Source: Sunxiuqinia indica
GTDB lineage: Bacteria; Bacteroidota; Bacteroidia; Bacteroidales; Prolixibacteraceae
NCBI RefSeq assembly: GCF_009847015.1
Contig: NZ_WVEM01000006.1
Span: 285,287-349,286 of the forward strand
Direction: 5' to 3'
Length of the DNA stretch: 64,000 nucleotides
Shown: piece after piece, positions 7,923-19,949 of the stretch
Numbering within the stretch: the stretch's first letter is position 1
Layout of the letters: each line of letters begins with the position of its first letter
Notes under the pieces: generated by a model
The model's database searches: none
The model's input: only the letters and a program-made list of their open reading frames with translations
What the model was told of the DNA's origin: nothing
Made by a program: the position numbers and the translations under genes

Positions 7923-9830
7923 ATGAGATTAAAAATTACAAAACCATCCATCGCTATTCTTGCCATCCTCATCTTCTTCAAATTATCCATTGCTCAACCA
8001 GTTGGATACTACAATGGCACTGAAGGCAAAAGCGGAGAAGAACTAAAAACAAGCTTAAATGAGATCATCAGCAACCATGTTGATTTCTCGTACAGCTTTG
8101 CAAAAAACATAATCAATTATGCTGATGCTGATCCTGAGAATCCAGACAATGTTATTCTGTTTTATTTGCAGGAATCCCGCGCAGCCAGTAACTATGGAAG
8201 TGGTGGCGACTTCGTTAACCGGGAGCATGTGTGGGCAAAGTCGCATGGAAACTTTAAAGGAATCTGGCCCATGGATGGAGATGCACACAACCTTCACCCA
8301 GCAGATGCTTCAGTAAATGAAGACCGGGGAAATAAAGATTTTGACAACATTCAACCGCAAGGATCGCAGCACCCGGAAGCACTATATTGCTACTATACCG
8401 ATTCGACCTGGGAACCGGGACCTAAAACCAAAGGGCAAGTAGCCCGAACCTTATTTTATATGGCTACCCGATATGAAGGAGAAGGAGATGAACTGGATCT
8501 CGAACTTGTCGACCACAATCACACCTACCCATCGGCACTGCACGGCAATTTGGATGCCTTGCTTCAATGGAATCGCGACTATCCTCCATCGGACTTGGAA
8601 CGACGCAGAAATGAACGGGTTTTCGAGTCACAACAAAACCGAAATCCCTTTATCGACCATCCTGAATTTGCTGATTTTATTTGGGACAACAAATCTCCAT
8701 CGGGCATTGAGTTTTCTGAATTTCAAATGGCTCCGGAGTTTCCTTCAATAAACGATGAATTGACAGTCACCATAAAAATTGAAGGCGAGCAAGCACTACA
8801 GGCAATCACCCTTTTTTGGGGTAATAAATATGCTTCGGAAGATAACCAAGCCAACATGGAAGCCAATGGATCGAGCTACTCGGCCACAATCACGCCAACC
8901 GGATTCTCTCCCAACGAGCTTTTACATTTGAAGGTTAGTGCCACCAGCACGGATTCAGTTTACACCTGCCATGCCAGCTATCGCTTTCCGGAAAAAATCA
9001 ATCCCGAATCAATCACATCCATCAGCGAAGTTCAGGGAACACAACAAGCCAGTCCTCTCCTTGGGCAAGAAGTAACCATTGCCGGACGGATTACAGCCAA
9101 CTATGATTACTCCTTCTACCTTGAAACCAATGACGAGAAGTATAGTGGAATCAATATTTACAATACAGTAACACGCGGCAAAGTTGGCGACAGTTTAATT
9201 GTGCGTGGTACTGTTGAAGAATACAACAACCTGACCGAGATTGGCAATATCAGCTACATATACAATTACAAAACCAACAAGCCAATGGCGCCAAAAGTCA
9301 TTACAACCGCTGACTTTAGCGAAGAATATGAAGGAATGTTAGTCACTGTTAACAAAGTAAGCTTTCAAAATGGGGGGCAAACAATTCCTGAGGCAAACAC
9401 CTCGTTTACCTTTTCAGACCAAGCAGGAGCCGGGGTTTTCTTCGTTTCCAGCAGCTCGCGACTAGTTGGCGAAACCCTACCAACCGGGTACATGAACATA
9501 ACAGGCGTTTTGAGCCAGTATAATCAAACCTACCAGCTACTGCCACGCGATAAGAATGATTTCCAATTACTAACTGACTATCGGGAAATACCGCGAGCCG
9601 CTGAATTTGCTTCAATTTATCCGAATCCAGCATCCGATATTCTATACATTAAAAGCTCTGAAGAAATTAAGCACATCAAAATTTTTAATTTAAGCGGGCA
9701 ATTGATAAAAAATATAGCTGATCAAGCCGATCAAATTAGCGTTTCCAATCTTAGTCCGGGCCTTTACTTAATTCATTTAATATCATCCGATGGCCACTCT
9801 GACTATGAAAAGTTTCTTAAATCACGCTAA
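7923..9830 (+). CDS. Secreted endonuclease I family nuclease with T9SS sorting domain
   Basis: The 635-residue protein has a signal peptide ending near SIAQ (25). An endonuclease I/extracellular ribonuclease domain spans about 27-235. Its signature residues are visible: REHVWAKSHG (100-109) and a second block at 120-140 containing HNLHPAD, N132 and RGNKDF, which matches the metal-binding catalytic core of this family. A beta-rich region (about 240-345) is followed by an OB-fold-like domain (about 350-540), a nucleic-acid-binding type fold often attached to bacterial nucleases. The C-terminus (about 555-635, starting IYPNPASDILYIKS) is a type A T9SS sorting domain, so the protein is secreted or surface anchored. 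It likely degrades extracellular nucleic acid. Its position after the TonB receptor/lipoprotein pair suggests nutrient scavenging. Confidence 0.9.
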   Translation: MRLKITKPSIAILAILIFFKLSIAQPVGYYNGTEGKSGEELKTSLNEIISNHVDFSYSFAKNIINYADADPENPDNVILFYLQESRAASNYGSGGDFVNREHVWAKSHGNFKGIWPMDGDAHNLHPADASVNEDRGNKDFDNIQPQGSQHPEALYCYYTDSTWEPGPKTKGQVARTLFYMATRYEGEGDELDLELVDHNHTYPSALHGNLDALLQWNRDYPPSDLERRRNERVFESQQNRNPFIDHPEFADFIWDNKSPSGIEFSEFQMAPEFPSINDELTVTIKIEGEQALQAITLFWGNKYASEDNQANMEANGSSYSATITPTGFSPNELLHLKVSATSTDSVYTCHASYRFPEKINPESITSISEVQGTQQASPLLGQEVTIAGRITANYDYSFYLETNDEKYSGINIYNTVTRGKVGDSLIVRGTVEEYNNLTEIGNISYIYNYKTNKPMAPKVITTADFSEEYEGMLVTVNKVSFQNGGQTIPEANTSFTFSDQAGAGVFFVSSSSRLVGETLPTGYMNITGVLSQYNQTYQLLPRDKNDFQLLTDYREIPRAAEFASIYPNPASDILYIKSSEEIKHIKIFNLSGQLIKNIADQADQISVSNLSPGLYLIHLISSDGHSDYEKFLKSR

Positions 9831-9845
9831 AATTTAAAAACACAT

Positions 9846-9879
9846 AAAAAGGGAGTTGTAGCTACAGCTCCCTTTTTTA
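9846..9879. terminator. Strong hairpin terminator after the nuclease gene
   Basis: AAAAAGGGAG pairs with CTCCCTTTTT, and the interior continues through the self-complementary TGTAGCTACA with one U-G wobble. The A- and T-runs on both sides make it potentially bidirectional. Confidence 0.88.
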
Positions 9880-9942
9880 TCTCATCATAATTTGAAATCT
9901 TCAACGATCCTTTCTTCATTCTACCGTTTACCATAAAAGTGC

Positions 9943-9972
9943 TCACTAAAACGAGCATGCTCATTTTAGTGA
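9943..9972. repeat. 30-bp near-perfect palindrome upstream of the GH2 gene
   Basis: TCACTAAAA, the core GAGCATGCTC and TTTTAGTGA form a 30-base dyad whose only asymmetry is one C/A pair on either side of the core. GCATGCTCG occurs again near 10012. It lies about 200 bases upstream of the beta-galactosidase ATG with no gene between, and no T-run follows. A regulator-binding site or an RNA hairpin are both possible. The rest of the 9880-10169 gap shows only the promoter candidates listed next. Confidence 0.5.
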
Positions 9973-10105
9973 AACTCGCATATACTAATTCTCGCGTACC
10001 GACAGACTGTTGCATGCTCGCTTTATATCTACAAACTCCTCACAGCCTGTTTTTAAAAAGATTCTTTATACTTTCCGGTAAATAATTTTCCTTGCTTTTA
10101 AAAAA

Positions 10106-10122
10106 TATTTTTGAGAATTTTG
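10106..10122 (+). promoter_or_regulatory. Candidate -7 elements of the GH2 gene
   Basis: TATTTTTG (10106-10113) matches TAnnTTTG exactly. GAATTTTG (10115-10122) has one mismatch but lies 20 bases after a TTG (10092-10094), the expected -33 to -7 spacing. Either would give a leader of roughly 45-60 bases. Confidence 0.4.
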
Positions 10123-10133
10123 CTACCTACTAG

Positions 10134-13379
<3,246 letters not shown>

Positions 13380-13405
13380 TACTGATTACCCTTAATAACA
13401 AAGCA

Positions 13406-13445
13406 AATCCCTGGCAGATACTTGTTCTGTCAGGGATTCTCGTTC
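13406..13445 (+). terminator. Terminator hairpin after the GH2 gene
   Basis: AATCCCTGGCAGA pairs with TCTGTCAGGGATT (one G-U wobble) around a 7-base loop. The following T-run is weak. Confidence 0.75.
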
Positions 13446-13527
13446 TATATAAACAGATAAAATAGAGTCTGATCGCTTCAAAATCAAAACATTTAAAGAT
13501 TGTTATCTGTTTTTTTAGAGGAATTCT

Positions 13528-13535
13528 TAATTTTG
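13528..13535 (+). promoter_or_regulatory. Probable -7 element of nadA
   Basis: TAATTTTG matches TAnnTTTG and ends 33 bases before the ATG. Unusually for this genome, a purine-rich Shine-Dalgarno sequence (AAAAGGAG) lies about 10 bases upstream of the start. Confidence 0.5.
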
Positions 13536-13568
13536 CGCCCACTATTCTGAAAAAAGGAGTATTTCAAG

Positions 13569-14561
13569 ATGGAAAAGTTATTGATACAGGAGATGTTGGA
13601 AGAGAAAGGTTATATTGATGAGAAAATCGATCCGAAGTTAAAACTGGTCGAGGAAATCAATCGCCTGAAAAAGGAAAAGAACGCCGTCATTTTAAGTCAT
13701 TATTACGTTGATGGCGAACTGCAAGATATAGCCGACTTTGTGGGAGATAGCCTTCAGCTGGCTCAGGCTGCTGCAAAAACTGAAGCTGACATCATCGTAT
13801 TTGTTGGTGTTCATTTTATGGCTGAAACAGCAAAGATTATCAATCCATCTAAAAAAGTTATTTTGCCCGATTTAAAAGCGGGGTGCTCACTAGCCGAATC
13901 GGCTCCTGCTGAAAAGTTTGCTGAGTTTAAAGCGAAATATCCCGATCATAAAGTCATTTCGTATATCAATTGTACTGCCGACTTAAAAACGATGACTGAC
14001 ATTGTTTGTACTTCATCCAATGCGAAAAAAATCGTGGAGAGTTTCCCAAAAGATACTAAATTGATTTTTGCACCGGATAAAAACCTGGGTAACTACATCA
14101 ACAGCATTACCGGTCGCGATATGGTACTTTGGGATGGTGCCTGCATGGTGCACGAAAAATTCTCGATTGAACGAATCATCAACCTGATGGACGAACATCC
14201 GGATGCTGAATTTATCGCACACCCCGAATGTGAAAAACCGGTTTTACTGCTGGCCAAACACATTGGATCCACCAGCTCCTTGCTTAATTTCGTTCAGGAA
14301 AGCGATGCGAGAAAGTTTATTGTGGCAACTGAAAGTGGAATCCTCCACCAAATGCAAAAAGCCTGCCCCGATAAACTATTCATCCCAGCTCCCTCAACAG
14401 ATGAAACTTGTGCGTGCAGCGACTGCTCCTACATGAAACTGAATAGCTTACAAAAGCTATACATCTGCATGAAGTATGAACAGCCTGAAATACAGCTTTC
14501 TGCGGAAGTTATCGAGAAAGCGAAAGTGCCTATTATTCGGATGCTTGAAGTGTCGAAATAG
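13569..14561 (+). CDS. nadA: Quinolinate synthase NadA
   Basis: The 330-residue enzyme condenses iminoaspartate with dihydroxyacetone phosphate to quinolinate in de novo NAD synthesis, in the cytoplasm. Family motifs are intact: [20 protein letters not shown] (41-60), the first [4Fe-4S] ligand Cys106 in [20 protein letters not shown] (132-141), the second ligand Cys192 in [10 protein letters not shown], and a C-terminal [10 protein letters not shown] (281-290) that provides the third ligand. Length is normal for the family. No nadB or nadC is adjacent in the window, so it appears to be a stand-alone gene. Confidence 0.97.
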   Translation: MEKLLIQEMLEEKGYIDEKIDPKLKLVEEINRLKKEKNAVILSHYYVDGELQDIADFVGDSLQLAQAAAKTEADIIVFVGVHFMAETAKIINPSKKVILPDLKAGCSLAESAPAEKFAEFKAKYPDHKVISYINCTADLKTMTDIVCTSSNAKKIVESFPKDTKLIFAPDKNLGNYINSITGRDMVLWDGACMVHEKFSIERIINLMDEHPDAEFIAHPECEKPVLLLAKHIGSTSSLLNFVQESDARKFIVATESGILHQMQKACPDKLFIPAPSTDETCACSDCSYMKLNSLQKLYICMKYEQPEIQLSAEVIEKAKVPIIRMLEVSK

Positions 14562-14743
14562 CTGTTCAAAACTTTCAACCACATCACTATTTATTACATA
14601 TTGCGAGTTGATATCGGGAAAATATAGCCGAACAGCCCACTACTATTGACTTTTAAACAACTACCTGTTGATTAGTTTTAGTGCGAAGACACCAATCTGC
14701 ACTTGCTGATTTCATATCTTCGTACTAAGCAAAAAAATATCTT

Positions 14744-15478
14744 ATGCCATACCGAAGATTGCCAAACACAGACCAAGCGAGGATGAAAGCCATTGAAATG
14801 GCGCTGGAGAAAGGAAAACGCACTGCGTTTAGTGAGCTGGCATTTGATGCCTTAACACTCGAAAAAATTCAAACCCTCTATCCTCGACTATCAAACTCCA
14901 TTCGTCAGCTACAAGCAAGCAAGCAAATACAGTTTGACCGGTCTAACGAGTATGGCACCATCTTCAAAAAGGCTAAGCTTTACCTTTCGCACTTTGTACA
15001 GGTACTAAACTTCGCCATTCTTCGTGAAGAGATGAAACCTGAAGTCCGCGAATTTTATGGCATGCCATCTCATTCGGCTAAAGTTCCTCCACTAAACTTA
15101 GAAAATGATGTGTTGGCCTGGGGCGAGCGTATTATTGCTGGTGAGCAAAAACGTTGCATGCAGGGCGGAAGCGCCATTTATAGTCCATCTATCGCGCTGG
15201 TAAAAGTTCATTACGAAAATTTTAAAGACGCTTTTCATCACCAAAAAATACTGCAAAATAATGTAGATCGTGCCACTTTAAAAGTGAAAGAAATGCGCGA
15301 AGATGCAGATGCCCTCATTCAGGATTTATGGAATCAGGTAGAAGAAAAATTTTCCGATTTCCCTTCTGACCAGCGTCGTGAAAAAGCACAGGAGTATGGG
15401 CTCGTTTATGTTTTTCGACAATCTGAATTGAAAAAAATGGAAGCTGAAAAGCTTCAAACAAACCTAAGCTTTAACTAG
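14744..15478 (+). CDS. Uncharacterised alpha-helical protein
   Basis: I do not recognise a named family for this 244-residue protein. It starts MPYRRLPNTDQARMKAIEMA, has no signal peptide or membrane segment, and appears almost entirely helical, with a charged region near the C-terminus (about 165-240) that may form a coiled coil. Similar sequences are, from memory, common in marine Bacteroidota. The ATG is preceded by TATCTTCG at a promoter-like distance. Its end overlaps the convergent CPBP protease gene by 8 bases. Its size and helical character recall the DUF6261-like gene further right, but I see no clear sequence similarity between the two. Confidence 0.7.
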   Translation: MPYRRLPNTDQARMKAIEMALEKGKRTAFSELAFDALTLEKIQTLYPRLSNSIRQLQASKQIQFDRSNEYGTIFKKAKLYLSHFVQVLNFAILREEMKPEVREFYGMPSHSAKVPPLNLENDVLAWGERIIAGEQKRCMQGGSAIYSPSIALVKVHYENFKDAFHHQKILQNNVDRATLKVKEMREDADALIQDLWNQVEEKFSDFPSDQRREKAQEYGLVYVFRQSELKKMEAEKLQTNLSFN

Positions 15479-16394
15479 CAAAAGACTTCTTTTTCAGAAA
15501 GTACAACAACAAAACAGACAGGACTAAACCGACAATGGCCAAGCCGGGTGAACTGCCGTACGAATCGGAATACTGATTAATTGCTTCAACCGTTTCGCTT
15601 CCCTGCTGCTCGCTATGCAAAGCCAACACACCAATCGCATTATTTAAGAAATGAGCCAGTATTGGCAGCCAGAGAGAGCCCGAGTAAACCAGCAAATAGC
15701 CAAATAATCCACCAAGTAGCATGCGTGGTAAAAAGCCGTAAAACTGCATGTGTAAGGCACTAAACACAAAAGCTGAAATCCAGATTCCCCAATGATAGTT
15801 CTTGGTCATTTGAGTAAAAATCTTCTGAATCACTCCACGAAATAATAACTCTTCACCAATAGCAGGAATTACAGCAATCATAAAAAGGTTGAATAACAAT
15901 CCCCAAACGGTTTCGACCTGAATAAACCGATCAATCATTTCAGTTGCGCTATCTTCCATGGTGCGCATCCAGCTTTCAAATCCGGCCATCGACTCCGGAA
16001 AGGTCATTTGCTGATTCAACTCACCTAAAAAGCCCACCAAAGGCCCGGCAGCTAAAACAGCCAGCAATCCCAAAATAATGCTCTGGGTATCGATTTTCTG
16101 CCGTAAATTCAAATACGAAACAATATTTCCGTCGTACAAATAAGCGATAACTAGCGGCGGCAACACAAAAAGCCCAACAGACTGTACCACCTGAAAGTAT
16201 TTTAACAATGCGATTGTTGACGGATCGGAGAGATTCCCGCCGGATAGTCCATTCGTAATACCAGAAACTCCAATAACCGGAATAACCGCTAAAATTGAAA
16301 GAACAAACACCAGCAGAAAAGAAACCAGAATAATAAAAGCAGCAAAAATAAATTGAGACCAGGGATTCATCCCCCGAAATGCTGTAATCGCCAT
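15471..16394 (-). CDS. CPBP family intramembrane metalloprotease
   Basis: This 307-residue protein has about eight hydrophobic segments. The CPBP/Abi (CaaX protease-like) motifs are intact: EELLFRG (181-187, the metal-binding Glu pair and Arg), SALHMQFYG with His215, and AHFLNNA with His249 and Asn253. Members cleave within membranes or have bacteriocin-immunity roles; the substrate here is unknown. The gene is convergent with, and overlaps by 8 bases, the uncharacterised gene on the plus strand. Confidence 0.9.
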   Translation of the reverse strand: MAITAFRGMNPWSQFIFAAFIILVSFLLVFVLSILAVIPVIGVSGITNGLSGGNLSDPSTIALLKYFQVVQSVGLFVLPPLVIAYLYDGNIVSYLNLRQKIDTQSIILGLLAVLAAGPLVGFLGELNQQMTFPESMAGFESWMRTMEDSATEMIDRFIQVETVWGLLFNLFMIAVIPAIGEELLFRGVIQKIFTQMTKNYHWGIWISAFVFSALHMQFYGFLPRMLLGGLFGYLLVYSGSLWLPILAHFLNNAIGVLALHSEQQGSETVEAINQYSDSYGSSPGLAIVGLVLSVLLLYFLKKKSFAS

Positions 16395-16667
16395 AATTAT
16401 ATTTTTAGAGGCCTAAAGATAACTCCTCCAAAGCGAAAAAAAAACCGGAAAGATACTTTCCCAGGCAAGCGCCCATTCGTGCTAAAATTGAGCTATTTTC
16501 TCTCTTTCAAATTACCCCTATTTCTGCCTTCTGATGTTTTTCCATCGTCTCCTGAGCCTTTTCAACTTGCTCGCCAATTTACTGGCGATTTTCTTCGCTC
16601 ATTTCTAAATTACTCACGTCCTTCATATTAAACCGATAATTGGAATAGTTTTCCAACCTACAGCTTT

Positions 16668-17408
16668 TCATTTATTAGTTCGTTGGCTCCGAAACTCTAT
16701 ACCCGACTGAACACAGATTAACTTCCAAAAGACCACACTGATAATTCGTTGAACTTCAGGGTTTGACAATTCATCTTTAGCATTGCCTTCAATATACAGT
16801 GCGGCCAAATTCAAGAAGCCAACCTCACCAGTGTAATCCATCTGCTCATTAATTACTTTTGAAGTACGAGTATTTACCGGATCCAGTTTTTTGAAACAAG
16901 ATCCTTCCTTAATAAAAGACAGGCTGCGTCTTTTATTAAGTTTTTCATAATAATCCTCTTCGGATGAATACGCTGAAGAATAAACATAGACAACTCCAGA
17001 GCTTCGGGGGGAACTTCTTAATTCTTCGAGCTTATCTTCAGATTCAACATATCTGAAATCGGGGAATAAACAGTAGCCGTTTTCTTGATTAAAAGTCATC
17101 AATTCGTTCGTTATTTCTTTCACCCTACCGTCTGCTTTCAGATTTAGATAAAAATTGCTTATACTGTCAGAACTGGTGCAAGTGCTGAAATAAGAACTCA
17201 TAAAACGAATATAAGCCTCTTCGGCAACATCAGTAGAGTAAGTTGACTTTAAAGTTTCGGTAAAGTACGCCTCTATTGAATCAATGATTTTTTCGAATCG
17301 TTCCTCCTCATTCGTGCGAACATCAGAAGCTAGTACCAGACCATTTGAAAAGCATACAATAAACACTAACATTGAGTATCTTTTTAAACACAAGTTTACT
17401 TGTTCCAT
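16668..17408 (-). CDS. Hypothetical exported protein
   Basis: The 246-residue protein has an N-terminal hydrophobic segment, YSMLVFIVCFSNGLVLAS (about 11-28), compatible with a signal peptide. The rest is soluble, acidic and rich in Ser/Glu, with a possible helical hairpin at 33-70 and several cysteines (about 77, 113, 170, 233). I recognise no family and no catalytic motif. Neighbours give no functional hint: CPBP protease downstream, a palindromic repeat and a small HTH gene upstream. Confidence 0.55.
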   Translation of the reverse strand: MEQVNLCLKRYSMLVFIVCFSNGLVLASDVRTNEEERFEKIIDSIEAYFTETLKSTYSTDVAEEAYIRFMSSYFSTCTSSDSISNFYLNLKADGRVKEITNELMTFNQENGYCLFPDFRYVESEDKLEELRSSPRSSGVVYVYSSAYSSEEDYYEKLNKRRSLSFIKEGSCFKKLDPVNTRTSKVINEQMDYTGEVGFLNLAALYIEGNAKDELSNPEVQRIISVVFWKLICVQSGIEFRSQRTNK

Positions 17409-17594
17409 ATCGTGAAAATTAAAAATTAAACGTACTAATCAACTACAACCACGTATAGTTATGAAGATAAGAGCTCCAATTCACCAAGCTACGCACATTT
17501 ATACCATATAAAGGTAAGTTATAAGTATGACACAATATGTCATATCGTAATTTATACTTATTTTAAATCACTGTTGCCCGGGAAAAATGGAGTT

Positions 17595-17688
17595 ATGGGC
17601 TAAAGCCCCGACGCTCTGGTGCGATCACTAACCCCGGGATTAATCCCGGGGTTGGTGAATGCCAGATATGATGCGGGCTTTAGCCCAT
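17595..17688. repeat. REP-like nested palindromic element
   Basis: ATGGGCTAAAGCCC (17595-17608) and its exact reverse complement GGGCTTTAGCCCAT (17675-17688) flank a central perfect 24-bp palindrome (17630-17653, core CCCGGGATTAATCCCGGG). The outer arms can also each fold on themselves. The architecture resembles repetitive extragenic palindromes (REP/BIME) mobilised by Y1 transposases (TnpA-REP). Only one copy was seen in this window. It is markedly more GC-rich than its surroundings and fills most of the gap between the exported-protein gene and the small HTH gene. Confidence 0.7.
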
Positions 17689-17710
17689 CATTTGAAATTT
17701 TAACCGGACA

Positions 17711-17917
17711 CTAATGACTTAAATAGTAAAAATCTTGATTTTTGTTGTACTTAATTTGAACTCCTTCGATCTCGTAATAATATTTGACAAGCCTGTAAAA
17801 GGTCCGAGTACTGATATTCAATTTTCGGGAGAAATACTTGGCATTACCTTTTTCCCTATTCGCCAGCATTTCTTTCAATCTTTTGTAATTCTCAAGACAC
17901 TTAATATCTCCCATCAA
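17711..17917 (-). CDS. Small helix-turn-helix protein
   Basis: The 68-residue ORF resembles a stand-alone HTH_11/DeoR-like winged helix: helix 1 in YKRLKEMLANREK, then AKYFSRKLNISTRTFYRLVK as the helix-turn-helix, and a short wing (YEIEGVQIKYN) ending in FYYLSH. Such minimal regulators occur in Bacteroidota, often near mobile or repeated DNA, and here it lies 22 bases from the REP-like element. No target is evident. Its shortness makes it possible that it is a fragment of a longer WYL-type regulator. Confidence 0.5.
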   Translation of the reverse strand: MMGDIKCLENYKRLKEMLANREKGNAKYFSRKLNISTRTFYRLVKYYYEIEGVQIKYNKNQDFYYLSH

Positions 17918-18304
17918 TATTTCCCTTAATAAAAAACGATATCATGTTACGTTCAACTTAAAACACAAGCAGCATAATTATCGATATGCAAATTAAAAAT
18001 TAACATATCGATTGACCCGGACTTTTGTTCACTATTTCCCCGACAAACTGTTTCTCACCGTCCTATATTCAAGTAGTTCAGGGATGTATCGATACAGAAA
18101 GTTCCATCTAAAGAAGATAGCATGCCATGATGGTAAACTCACTCGTTTGTAATTAAATAACTACGAACGAGTTGATTTTAAAAAGATAAATCCTCAAAGG
18201 TGGCAAATATTCATTCCTGAAGAAATTGACAAACAATTAAATGAAACCCCAACACTTCCGATTAACAACTCGAAACCTTGAAATGCTAAACGTCTACGTT
18301 TTTA
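17918..18304. other. Intergenic region with a possible gene remnant
   Basis: On the plus strand a reading frame from an ATG at 18084 runs 22 codons to a TAA at 18150, then continues in the same frame as about 42 further protein-like codons (including NYERVDFKKINPQRWQIF) to a TGA near 18283. This may be a decayed small gene. A hairpin, ACTCGTTTGTA / TACGAACGAGT (18141-18172), spans the internal stop. Nothing else recognisable was found. Confidence 0.3.
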
Positions 18305-18312
18305 TATCTTTG
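18305..18312 (+). promoter_or_regulatory. Probable -7 element of dusB
   Basis: TATCTTTG matches TAnnTTTG and ends 20 bases before the GTG start, giving a very short leader of roughly 10-15 bases. Confidence 0.5.
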
Positions 18313-18332
18313 CAACCTAAATTTTTGATAAG

Positions 18333-19346
18333 GTGAAGATTGGATCAATTGAACTAGGCGAAACACCATTGTTTTTATCGCCGATGGAAGAGGTTACTTA
18401 CAAGTCGTTTCGAAATATTTGCAAGAGATATGGCGCGGATGTGGTATGCACGGAATTTGTTTCGTCGGAAGCACTAATTCGTGATGTGGAGAAGACCAAA
18501 CAGAAGATGAGACTGTATCCAGAAGACCGGCCGGTGGCCATCCAGGTTTATGGCTCCAATATCGATTCGATGGTGAGTGCTGCCAAAGCTGCCGAAGAAT
18601 TTCAGCCCGACTATATCGACATCAATTATGGCTGCCCGATGAAAAAGATTGTAACCAAAGGAGCAGGATCGGGTATGTTGCAGGATTTGGACAAAATGCA
18701 GAAGATGACTGCCGAGATCGTAAAAGCGGTTTCGCTGCCCGTAACAGCCAAAACACGCATCGGCTGGGATCAGGACAGCATTTCGATACAGGAAGTGGCC
18801 GAACGCCTGCAGGATGTGGGTATTCAGGCACTGGCCATTCATGGTCGCACGCGCAAGCAATTGTATACCGGCGAAGCCGACTGGAGCAAAATTGCCGAGG
18901 TGAAAAACAACCCGCGCATCCACATTCCAATTATCGGAAACGGTGACATCAATGGTGCCGAAAAAGCCAAGCAATGCCTGGATGAAAGCGGTGTTGATGG
19001 CTTGATGATTGGCCGGGGAGCCATTGGTCGCCCGTGGATTTTCAATGAAATTAAGCACTATCTGCAAACCGGAGAGCTACTCCCGCCACCAACGGTTACC
19101 GAAATTATTCAGCGTACCCGCGAGTTTATGCAAATGACTCTCGACTGGAAAGGCCACGAGCGCCCAACTATTTTGATGATGCGCCGCCATTTTGCCAAAG
19201 CTTTTCCCGGCCTGGCAGATTTTCGTCCACTCCGGATCAGGTTATTACAAGCTGCAGAAATGGACGCTGTTCAGCAAGTATTGGACGAAATAATTGAACA
19301 CTATGGCGAGGTACGGGTTGATTATACAAACGTCAGTTTGAAATGA
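18333..19346 (+). CDS. dusB: tRNA-dihydrouridine synthase (DusB type)
   Basis: This 337-residue FMN-dependent enzyme reduces uridines in tRNA D-loops. Visible motifs: PLFLSPMEEVT (12-22), DINYGCPMKKI with catalytic Cys101, KTRIGWD, AIHGRTRKQLYTGEADW, IPIIGNGDI and GLMIGRGAIGRPW (phosphate binding), followed by the C-terminal tRNA-binding helical domain. The start is a GTG; no upstream in-frame ATG is available between the promoter and the conserved N-terminus. The stop overlaps the next gene's start by ATGA, indicating translational coupling to the DUF1232 gene. The family assignment is firm; the DusB subgroup is from recognition of the motifs. Confidence 0.94.
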   Translation: MKIGSIELGETPLFLSPMEEVTYKSFRNICKRYGADVVCTEFVSSEALIRDVEKTKQKMRLYPEDRPVAIQVYGSNIDSMVSAAKAAEEFQPDYIDINYGCPMKKIVTKGAGSGMLQDLDKMQKMTAEIVKAVSLPVTAKTRIGWDQDSISIQEVAERLQDVGIQALAIHGRTRKQLYTGEADWSKIAEVKNNPRIHIPIIGNGDINGAEKAKQCLDESGVDGLMIGRGAIGRPWIFNEIKHYLQTGELLPPPTVTEIIQRTREFMQMTLDWKGHERPTILMMRRHFAKAFPGLADFRPLRIRLLQAAEMDAVQQVLDEIIEHYGEVRVDYTNVSLK

Positions 19347-19726
19347 ACAAGGAAGAATACAAAGATTTTTACAACGAGCAATCTTTTAAAACGAAACTTC
19401 AAAAGTTTGCTAAAACCGCCGGAATACAAGTGGTTTACTCAGCCTTGCTTTTGTATTACATGATGAAAGACCCATCGGTTCCTCTCCGGTCCAAAGTGAT
19501 CATTGCTGCCGCCCTGGGCTACTTCATTTTTCCAACCGATGCCATCCCCGATTTAGCTCCGTTGGTTGGTTATTCTGATGATCTGGGCGTGCTGATTTTT
19601 GCCCTTTCGCAAATCAGCGACAGCATTACTACCGAGCTTCAGGAAAAAGCGAAATCGCAACTTCGTTCGTGGTTTAATGATTTTGATGAAGAAAAACTGG
19701 ACGAAATCCACGCTAAAATTTTCTAG
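19343..19726 (+). CDS. DUF1232 (YkvA-like) membrane protein
   Basis: The 127-residue protein carries the DUF1232 signature GYFIFPTDAIPDLAPLVGYS (about 75-94) followed by DDLGVL, between two hydrophobic segments. YkvA-family proteins are small membrane proteins of unknown function. The start overlaps the dusB stop (ATGA), so it is co-transcribed and translationally coupled. A weak hairpin, AACAGG/CCTGTT near 19797-19818, may end the transcript. Confidence 0.88.
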   Translation: MNKEEYKDFYNEQSFKTKLQKFAKTAGIQVVYSALLLYYMMKDPSVPLRSKVIIAAALGYFIFPTDAIPDLAPLVGYSDDLGVLIFALSQISDSITTELQEKAKSQLRSWFNDFDEEKLDEIHAKIF

Positions 19727-19949
19727 AAACGATATCCGTGTGGTCGTCATCCTAAAGTCGTTTCAGGATCGGCATTACTTGACAAACAGCCTCTGAAACA
19801 GGCCCAGAGCGACCTGTTAGAGTTCTTCTTTTGTACGTTCAACACCCCTTTCAACTCATCACTCCATTCTCCTTAAAAACATCTGATTCTATTCTTGGCA
19901 TTGTTTTTGATTTTTGAGCAGCAGCAAGCATTTAAAAAGTCTCAAAGCC

